NCBI GenBank assembly: GCA_934572365.1
Contig: CAKTKX010000099.1
Location: forward strand, 1 to 5,663
Direction of reading: 5' to 3'
Source: an uncultured Oscillospiraceae bacterium
Lineage (GTDB): Bacteria > Bacillota > Clostridia > Oscillospirales > Oscillospiraceae
Length of the DNA: 5,663 nucleotides
Position numbers and translations under genes: made by a program
Shown: piece by piece, positions 1-3,851 of the stretch
Layout of the letters: the number at the start of each line of letters is the position of its first letter
Numbering within the stretch: position 1 is the first letter of the stretch
The notes under the pieces: model-generated
What the model saw: only the letters and a program-made list of their open reading frames with translations
Told to the model about the DNA's origin: nothing
The model's database searches: none

Positions 1-213
1 CTGGTGTTCATGGAGACGCTGACCTATCTGGAGCGTGCTTCCGACCAGTGTTCCTCCATCGCCGTGATGATGCTGGCACGGAATAACGAGAACATTCTGC
101 AAAACCATTACGATTACCTCCGGGAGATCCACGCGGGCAACGACGCCGCTTATCTCGCAGAAAAAGGACGCCGCCGCGAACAGTATATTAAACCTCTGAA
201 AGAGACCCATTAG
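1..213 (+). CDS. Na/Pi cotransporter family protein, C-terminal PhoU-like tail (5' partial)
   Basis: The last 70 codons of a gene that starts left of the window; the frame is open from base 1 and stops at TAG 211-213. The visible residues include YLERASDQCSSIAV, followed by NHYDYLREIHAG and a charged end. This matches the helical PhoU-like C-terminal domain of bacterial Na/phosphate cotransporter (NptA/PNaS type) proteins, where a YLERxxDxxxNIA-type helix precedes an HEYLxxL-type segment. The full protein would be an integral membrane phosphate importer with the PhoU-like part in the cytoplasm, but no membrane segment is visible here. A stand-alone PhoU regulator is the alternative; the HxYLRE tail favours the transporter. 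The GTG at 4 could be taken for a start, but it lies inside the conserved domain and has no ribosome site. A hairpin terminator follows directly. Confidence 0.72.
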   Translation: MVFMETLTYLERASDQCSSIAVMMLARNNENILQNHYDYLREIHAGNDAAYLAEKGRRREQYIKPLKETH

Positions 214-218
214 TCGGT

Positions 219-253
219 AAAATCCCCGAAAGCAGAAGCTTTCGGGGATTTTT
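219..253. terminator. Bidirectional intrinsic terminator between convergent genes
   Basis: A perfect 13-bp inverted repeat (221-233 with 238-250, loop AGAA) is flanked by an A run on the left and TTTTT on the right. On the plus strand it ends the Na/Pi transporter gene 6 nt after its stop. On the minus strand the same stem is followed by TTTT and lies about 35 nt beyond the stop of the HD-domain gene, so it can serve both. Confidence 0.9.
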
Positions 254-287
254 ACATCATATTGCGCTGAGTCCAACGAAAAGAAAA

Positions 288-866
288 TCAGCCGCAAAGC
301 TTGGCCTGTTCCGCCGCCACACCGGCTTCACAGCTGCGCATGGCGAGGATGGTTTTCTCCATCAGCTCCTCCAGCGTCCAACCAAGACGGTCGGCACCGG
401 TCTGGATCACATCCCGGGAGCAGCCGGCAGCGAACTTCTTGTCCTTGTACTTCTTTTTCAGACTGCTGACCTCCATGTCCATAACGCTCTTGCTGGGGCG
501 CATCCGGGCAGCCGCGCCGATCAGGCCGGTCAGCTCGTCCGCGGCAAAGAGAATCTTCTCCATCTTATGGGTCGGCTCCACGTCACAGCACAGGCCGTAG
601 CCGTGAGAGCAGATGGCGTGAACCATCTCCGGGCTGGCATTGATCTCGGCCAGCAGCTCCGGCGCTTTGACGCAGTGCTGCTCGGGGTAGCGCTCAAAGT
701 CCACGTCATGGAGAAGACCGCACAGACCCCAAAAGTCCGCGTCTTCGCCCTCCTGCTGAGCGTACCAGCGCATGACGTCCTCAACGGTCAGGGCGTGGAG
801 AATATGGAACGGCTCCTGATTGTATTTTTGCAGCAGCGCAAGCGCCTGCTCCCGTGTTACTTCCAT
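288..866 (-). CDS. HD-domain (HDIG-type) phosphohydrolase-like protein
   Basis: A 192-residue cytoplasmic protein with no signal peptide or membrane segment. It carries the HD-superfamily metal-site pattern: His24 in FHILHAL, the His53-Asp54 pair in GLLHDVDFERYP, His83 and His88 in VHAICSHGYG, and Asp110 in ILFAADELTGLI. This order (H...HD...H...D) and the length are typical of small stand-alone HD hydrolases of Clostridia. Such proteins generally cleave phosphate esters or nucleotides, but the substrate cannot be told from sequence. The C-terminal part (about 120-190) is helical with a lysine-rich stretch KKKYKDKK near 137-144. The ATG at 866-864 is fixed by an AGGAGGT site (873-879) 6 nt upstream. 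The gene has its own sigma-A promoter (897-925) and looks monocistronic, ending at the shared terminator at 219-253. Confidence 0.88.
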   Translation of the reverse strand: MEVTREQALALLQKYNQEPFHILHALTVEDVMRWYAQQEGEDADFWGLCGLLHDVDFERYPEQHCVKAPELLAEINASPEMVHAICSHGYGLCCDVEPTHKMEKILFAADELTGLIGAAARMRPSKSVMDMEVSSLKKKYKDKKFAAGCSRDVIQTGADRLGWTLEELMEKTILAMRSCEAGVAAEQAKLCG

Positions 867-872
867 AAAAAT

Positions 873-879
873 ACCTCCT
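873..879 (-). promoter_or_regulatory. Ribosome binding site of the HD-domain gene
   Basis: AGGAGGT on the minus strand, 6 nt before the ATG at 866. It is near-perfect and fixes the start. Confidence 0.9.
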
Positions 880-896
880 AGGTGAAGTTTGCAATC

Positions 897-925
897 ATTC
901 TACGACTGCCTGAGATATTTGTCAA
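897..925 (-). promoter_or_regulatory. Sigma-A promoter of the HD-domain gene
   Basis: On the minus strand TTGACA (925-920) is separated by exactly 17 nt from TAGAAT (902-897). The predicted transcript start is near 890, giving a leader of about 25 nt. The promoter lies just downstream of the foldase terminator hairpin, so the HD gene can be expressed independently of it. Confidence 0.85.
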
Positions 926-950
926 TGAGAAAATCTGACTAAAATTTTTA

Positions 951-980
951 GCCCCGGCTTCATGAAAGGGAAGCCGGGGC
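951..980 (-). terminator. Intrinsic terminator of the foldase gene
   Basis: A perfect 11-bp GC-rich stem (970-980 with 951-961, 8-nt loop) lies 22 nt after the foldase stop. On the minus strand it is followed by TAAAAATTTTA, so the T tract is interrupted by A residues. Termination may be incomplete and allow some read-through into the HD gene. Confidence 0.7.
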
Positions 981-1002
981 AATGGTTTTACATTGGGAAT
1001 GC

Positions 1003-2610
1003 TTAGCTGGCGCTGATGATCAGGTTCTTGCGGATATACTTGGTATCGCCGTCGGTCATGGGCACGGCTTCCACGGTCGCGTCGTACCATTCCTGGGTGT
1101 CGGTGCTGCGCAGCTCGCTCTCGATCTGGTAGTCACGGTAGGTGGTGTTGCTCTTGCCCACGAAGTACATGACATGGTAGCCGTACTCGGACTCGATGAT
1201 GCCGGTGTTGCCGCTCTGACGGCTTTCGTCGAAGCACCAGTCGTTGAAGCTGGACACCATCTGACCGGGGTAGACGTTCTCGTACAGGCCGCCGGTGGTG
1301 CCGTCGCCGTCGTCGGACTTCTCATTGGCCAGGGCAGCGAAGGAATCCTCGGTGGCATCGCCGGACATCCACTCGTCCAGAATCTCTTCGGCCTTCTTCT
1401 TGGCGGCGTTCTTCTCCTCGTCGGAGTAGGTGGTGGTGCCGGTGGTAGAATCGGTGGTGCCGCCCTCGAACTTGACCAGAATGTGGCGCACATTCACCAG
1501 GGGGAAGGTATTGTCATTGGAGCCGGTGAAGAACACGGCGTAGTAGCCCAGCGTGGTCTTGGTCTCGTTGCCGTCGTCATCGGTAGAAGTGGTGGTGTTG
1601 GCGATCACGGTCTTGTCGCCCTCCTTGCGGGCGCTGTCAGTGATCCAATCCCGAACGGTGGTGGAAACGGAGGCATACTGCTGATCGGTGTAAGCGGTGC
1701 TGGAAGCCTCGGTGTCCTTATTGATGTCCAGAGCGGCGATGGCGGCGTCAAAGTCCGCCACGGTGACAACATCCTCACCAATCAGGGAATTGGCGGCTTC
1801 CTCGGCGGCCTTTACGGCCTTGTCGCTGTCCTCGTCGTCCTCCGCCTGGAACTTGCTGGCGGCGAGGTAGTAGGTGTTGTAGGTGAAGGAGGAATACTTG
1901 TCGTAATTCTCACTCTCGGCGGCGCGCAGGTCGGCATCGGTGTAGGTCAGGGAAGAAGCGTAGCTGTTGTAGTAAGCGTTGGCCAGGGTGTTGACGGTGA
2001 CATACTGCTTATAGCTCTCCTCGGTGGCGCCGCTGCCGTACTGGGCTTTCAGGAAGTCCTTGGTGCTGGAATAGCCGTACAGGGTGGCGTACATCTTCAT
2101 GTTGCTGATGCTGGTGTCAATCTCGGCAAGCTCGTCCTCGGACAGGGTGAAGCCTGCGGCCTCGGCGGCGTCCGCCATGGCGTAGACGCTGCGGGCGTTG
2201 TCCTTGGCGGTGTTCAGGAAATCATCCGCCCAGGTCAGGCCGGTGTCGTTGTTGATGACCTGCTGATCCAGGGGCTTGGAGGTGTCCAGACCCATCATGG
2301 CGGCATAGTTGCCATAATTGGAGTTAAAGTTGTTGATGGCGCTCATATAGAAATAGCTCAGCTCGGCGTTGCTGATCTCGTGATCGCCTACGGTCAAGGC
2401 CACGGTATTCCGCTCCCGGACGCCGCTGTTGGAGATGCTTCTGGTGACGCCGATGGCGATGGCGAATACCACCATGACGGCCAGAACGACGACAAAAATG
2501 GTGGTGTAAAGCGTTAGCTTCTTTGCTTCCTTCTGCTCAGCGACCTGTTTTTCCGTCATTTTGGCGGTCTGCTGCTCATTGCGGAGCTTCTTCTTGCTGG
2601 ATGCGCTCAT
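1003..2610 (-). CDS. Membrane-anchored parvulin-type peptidyl-prolyl isomerase (PrsA/SurA-like foldase)
   Basis: A 535-residue foldase expected to act on proteins exported across the membrane. A basic N-terminus (about 1-32) precedes one hydrophobic segment (about 33-56). There is no lipobox cysteine, so the anchor is a signal-anchor helix, unlike the lipoprotein PrsA. Residues about 64-240 form a helical SurA-N/trigger-factor-like chaperone region. Residues about 372-485 are an intact rotamase domain: VNVRHILVKF (His376), AAKKKAEEILDEW, FAALANEKSDD, TGGLY (440-441 GG), and YGYHVMYFVG (His479). Residues about 242-363 resemble a second, degenerate copy ending in LGYYAVFFTG, with Tyr in place of the catalytic-site His. 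Asp/Glu- and Thr/Ser-rich linkers are common. The start was set at the second ATG (2610), whose product begins MSASSKKKLR, with GAGG 10 nt upstream. The ATG at 2628 (+6 residues) has AAAGGA only 3 nt away. The gene has its own promoter and terminator. Confidence 0.88.
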   Translation of the reverse strand: MSASSKKKLRNEQQTAKMTEKQVAEQKEAKKLTLYTTIFVVVLAVMVVFAIAIGVTRSISNSGVRERNTVALTVGDHEISNAELSYFYMSAINNFNSNYGNYAAMMGLDTSKPLDQQVINNDTGLTWADDFLNTAKDNARSVYAMADAAEAAGFTLSEDELAEIDTSISNMKMYATLYGYSSTKDFLKAQYGSGATEESYKQYVTVNTLANAYYNSYASSLTYTDADLRAAESENYDKYSSFTYNTYYLAASKFQAEDDEDSDKAVKAAEEAANSLIGEDVVTVADFDAAIAALDINKDTEASSTAYTDQQYASVSTTVRDWITDSARKEGDKTVIANTTTSTDDDGNETKTTLGYYAVFFTGSNDNTFPLVNVRHILVKFEGGTTDSTTGTTTYSDEEKNAAKKKAEEILDEWMSGDATEDSFAALANEKSDDGDGTTGGLYENVYPGQMVSSFNDWCFDESRQSGNTGIIESEYGYHVMYFVGKSNTTYRDYQIESELRSTDTQEWYDATVEAVPMTDGDTKYIRKNLIISAS

Positions 2611-2620
2611 GTAATCAAAT

Positions 2621-2625
2621 CCTCT
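2621..2625 (-). promoter_or_regulatory. Ribosome binding site deciding the foldase start
   Basis: AGAGG on the minus strand lies 10 nt before the ATG at 2610. The competing AAAGGA (2637-2632) is only 3 nt from the upstream ATG at 2628, too close for normal initiation. This favours the shorter protein, though both sites are modest. Confidence 0.5.
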
Positions 2626-2675
2626 CATTTGTCCTTTTGGTCATAACGCGATAGGTTTTACGCATAGACCAAGGT

Positions 2676-2704
2676 ATTATAATCTATTTTCCCGCCGGTT
2701 TCAA
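2676..2704 (-). promoter_or_regulatory. Sigma-A promoter of the foldase gene
   Basis: TTGAAA (2704-2699) and a perfect TATAAT (2681-2676) are separated by 17 nt on the minus strand. Transcription should start near 2669, giving a leader of about 60 nt. The near-consensus boxes suggest strong housekeeping expression. Confidence 0.88.
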
Positions 2705-2847
2705 GGGGTAATCTGCCGAAGGGGGCGGAATTAGAAAAAATTTTACAGAATATTCGTAGGGGACGTCCCACAAGTGCGTTGTTTGGGACAAACTGACGCG
2801 ATTGCCAAAGGAAAAAATCTGCGGTCACCGGTCAGATACACCCTAAG
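2705..2847. other. Intergenic stretch with overlapping inverted repeats, no gene seen
   Basis: This lies between the 6S-like terminator and the foldase promoter. I see no plausible reading frame on either strand. It holds GGGACGTCCC (palindrome, 2760-2769), a GTCCCA/TGGGAC pair (2765-2770 with 2784-2789) and a hairpin GCGT-T-GTTT / AAAC-TG-ACGC (2776-2799). These share bases, so they cannot all form together. No T tract follows them. The function is unknown. Confidence 0.4.
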
Positions 2848-2877
2848 AAAAAACATGGGGAGCCGAAGCTCCCCATG
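2848..2877 (-). terminator. Intrinsic terminator of the 6S-like RNA
   Basis: A perfect 10-bp stem (2868-2877 with 2854-2863) is capped by a TTCG tetraloop closed by a C-G pair. On the minus strand it is followed by TTTTTT. Textbook form, and proof of direction for the RNA upstream of it. Confidence 0.92.
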
Positions 2878-3074
2878 CACCCCGCTTTAGCCGTATCGCG
2901 TCCAATTATGACCTGCACGAAAAGGCAGGTGGGATGCCGCTCCCGACCATTACTGCTCCCAGCATCCACCCTCCGTCGAAGCGGGGGCGGGAGGTCTGCA
3001 AACAGGCCGGGAAGTCTAACGTCCCAATAAAAAAATGTGGGTCCAAAAGGACACGCTACGCACCAAGCAGGAGA
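2848..3074 (-). ncRNA. ssrS: 6S RNA-like structured RNA (RNA polymerase regulator)
   Basis: No protein frame fits here on the minus strand, yet the stretch folds as one long rod. The ends pair over a long distance: CTCC(U)GCTT (3073-3065) with AAGCGGGG (2887-2880), and CGTAGCGTGTCC (3060-3049) with GGACGCGATACG (2903-2892), the latter 12 bp with one mismatch and one G-U. Inside, the 3' side carries a small perfect hairpin ACCTGC/GCAGGT, like the hairpin on the 3' side of the 6S central bubble in E. coli. CTTCCCGGCC pairs with GGTCGGGAG to start a GC-rich apical arm. This closing stem, bubble and terminal arm plan, the length of about 195 nt before the terminator, and the attached terminator fit 6S RNA, which binds sigma-A RNA polymerase as an open-promoter mimic. 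I rejected SRP RNA, tmRNA and RNase P. The 5' end is approximate; no clear promoter is seen. Confidence 0.68.
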
Positions 3075-3084
3075 CTTACGCCTT

Positions 3085-3363
3085 TTATTCTGCGTCCTCC
3101 GAATAGAGGGAATCCATAATCAGGTCGTACACGGCCTGCAATTCCGCCTCGTCCTCGATGGCGCAGAGGATCGGCTCCCCGTCTTCCTCGACGGACTTGA
3201 AAATGCTGACCTCCAGATCCGGAGAATCGGAACCGTCATCCGCAGGAATGACTGCCATATAGGTATTGCCGTTGTACTCCAGCGTGCTGAGAACCTCCAG
3301 CTCGTATTCGGTGCCTTCCTCATCCACGATGGTGATGAAATCAGAACCGTACTGATCTGCCAA
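3085..3363 (-). CDS. DUF1292 (UPF0473, YrzB-like) protein, TTG start
   Basis: A 92-residue acidic cytoplasmic protein. The opening YGSDFITIVDEEGTEYELEVL, then YNGNTYMAVIPADD, IFKSVEEDGEPILCAIEDEAELQ and VYDLIMDSL, matches the DUF1292/UPF0473 family (B. subtilis YrzB) along its full length. The molecular function of this family is not known; in Firmicutes it often sits near alaS-yrzL-yrrK, which are not seen here. The family's usual N-terminus coincides with TTG at 3363-3361, and no in-frame ATG or GTG lies nearby upstream. The ribosome site is an unusual GGGGGG (3377-3372), 8 nt upstream. A rare start plus a non-standard site suggests modest translation. A sigma-A promoter lies 30 nt upstream. 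The 6S-like RNA begins about 10 nt after the stop and may share the transcript. Confidence 0.9.
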   Translation of the reverse strand: MADQYGSDFITIVDEEGTEYELEVLSTLEYNGNTYMAVIPADDGSDSPDLEVSIFKSVEEDGEPILCAIEDEAELQAVYDLIMDSLYSEDAE

Positions 3364-3371
3364 GGAAATCG

Positions 3372-3377
3372 CCCCCC
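3372..3377 (-). promoter_or_regulatory. Unusual G-run ribosome binding site with TTG start
   Basis: GGGGGG on the minus strand sits 8 nt before the TTG at 3363. It pairs only partly with the anti-Shine-Dalgarno, by GG and G-U pairs, in contrast to the AGGAGG sites of the neighbouring genes. Confidence 0.5.
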
Positions 3378-3392
3378 GCGTTTGATGCCTAT

Positions 3393-3421
3393 ATTCTACC
3401 GCAAGGAGGACATAAAATCAA
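3393..3421 (-). promoter_or_regulatory. Sigma-A promoter of the DUF1292 gene (and perhaps the 6S-like RNA)
   Basis: TTGATT (3421-3416) and TAGAAT (3398-3393) are 17 nt apart on the minus strand. The start is expected near 3386, leaving a leader of about 23 nt. It lies downstream of the BofC-like gene stop, so it separates the two genes. No terminator lies between the DUF1292 gene and the RNA, so this promoter probably feeds both. Confidence 0.78.
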
Positions 3422-3451
3422 GAGGTGATTTTGTACAGAAACAGAGAAACC

Positions 3452-3673
3452 CTAGGACAGGAAATCTTCCAGAAGCTGATTCAGCTCGTCCTCCGAGCGG
3501 ACGGGGATGCCTTTTTCCAGCGCCTCCCGGTCGGCATCGGGGAGGGAGGACACCGGACAGGGGAAAATCTGCTTTGGCTCGGAAGCACCCTTGTCAAACA
3601 GCGCCAGATACCCCCGGAAGCACCCCAGGGTGAGATACAGAAGCAAAATAAGGCTAACCGGTTTTTTCAGCAT
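3452..3673 (-). CDS. Short BofC C-terminal-domain-like protein, exported or anchored
   Basis: A 73-residue protein. A basic start (MLKKP) and a hydrophobic stretch (about 4-18, SLILLLYLTLG) act as a signal or anchor. The rest resembles the BofC C-terminal domain: a GYLALFDKG strand (like GYIAVF), then PVSSLPDADREALEKGIPV and EDELNQLLEDFLS, close to the family's LPxxDxxxLxxGIxV...L..LLEDYxS signature. In Bacillus, BofC is a forespore protein that restrains SpoIVB signalling to pro-sigma-K processing; whether this short form does the same is inference. A cysteine lies at residue 18 (LTLGCF), but the context is a poor lipobox. The ATG at 3673 is chosen because AAAAGGAGG (3689-3681) is 7 nt upstream; the ATG at 3679 is only 1 nt from that site. 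No convincing sigma-A promoter or terminator was found; a sporulation sigma factor is possible. Confidence 0.75.
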   Translation of the reverse strand: MLKKPVSLILLLYLTLGCFRGYLALFDKGASEPKQIFPCPVSSLPDADREALEKGIPVRSEDELNQLLEDFLS

Positions 3674-3680
3674 ACGCATT

Positions 3681-3689
3681 CCTCCTTTT
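3681..3689 (-). promoter_or_regulatory. Ribosome binding site deciding the BofC-like start
   Basis: AAAAGGAGG on the minus strand. Its spacing to the ATG at 3673 is 7 nt, which is ideal. Two upstream in-frame starts (3679 and 3712) would overlap or precede it and are discarded. Confidence 0.88.
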
Positions 3690-3758
3690 GTCAAATATAG
3701 TATCTCCCACAATTAAAAGTTTATTTATAAATTGGGGCTTTCGTTTTTCCATCCGGTA

Positions 3759-3767
3759 TGGTATAAT
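3759..3767 (+). promoter_or_regulatory. Extended -10 promoter of the PBP gene
   Basis: TGGTATAAT: a perfect TATAAT (3762-3767) with the upstream TG of an extended -10 element. No good -35 box lies 17 nt upstream (TTTCGT or similar), as is common for extended -10 promoters. Transcription would start near 3774, giving a leader of about 78 nt. A second TATAAT at 3802-3807 may be a weaker tandem promoter. Confidence 0.68.
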
Positions 3768-3777
3768 GATATGAGTA

Positions 3778-3797
3778 GTGTTATGCGAATATGACAC
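3778..3797 (+). promoter_or_regulatory. Dyad symmetry in the PBP leader, possible operator
   Basis: GTGTTAT-gcgaat-ATGACAC: two 7-nt arms that pair with one G-U, just downstream of the predicted transcript start and upstream of the second TATAAT. It could be a regulator site or a short leader hairpin. There is no direct evidence of function. Confidence 0.3.
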
Positions 3798-3840
3798 TGG
3801 TTATAATGGATTTACCAGGCAGGCGCGTCCTGCTTCTATT

Positions 3841-3846
3841 GGAGGT
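3841..3846 (+). promoter_or_regulatory. Ribosome binding site of the PBP gene
   Basis: GGAGGT, 5-6 nt before the ATG at 3852. Strong, and fixes the start. Confidence 0.9.
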
Positions 3847-3851
3847 ACCCT

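Noticed and set aside
982..2517. A 511-codon open frame on the plus strand, opposite the foldase gene
   Set aside because: Its protein is a Gly/Val/Leu-rich string without known motifs, as arises opposite a GC-rich, Asp/Ala/Thr-rich gene with biased third positions. The minus strand shows a clear domain plan, promoter and terminator.
2629..2669. Possible hairpin in the foldase leader (GGTC...GACC)
   Set aside because: Only short, interrupted pairing with several mismatches; not convincing as a regulatory structure.
2848..3074. SRP RNA, tmRNA, RNase P RNA or a riboswitch/T-box leader
   Set aside because: The SRP GGAAGGAAGCAG loop, a tRNA-like end with CCA, RNase P conserved blocks and the T-box TGGNACCGCG motif are all absent. 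The terminator is followed by an independent strong promoter for the next gene, so it is not that gene's leader.
2934..3119. A 61-codon plus-strand frame over the structured RNA
   Set aside because: The region is explained by minus-strand RNA base pairing and its terminator; the peptide is basic and motif-free.
3037..3633. A 198-codon plus-strand frame across the DUF1292 and BofC-like genes
   Set aside because: It runs antisense to two recognisable protein families and into the structured RNA, with no ribosome site and no recognisable domain.
3723..3732. ATTTATAAAT palindrome between the divergent BofC-like and PBP genes
   Set aside because: Short, AT-only and expected by chance in a promoter region; no paired half-sites around it.
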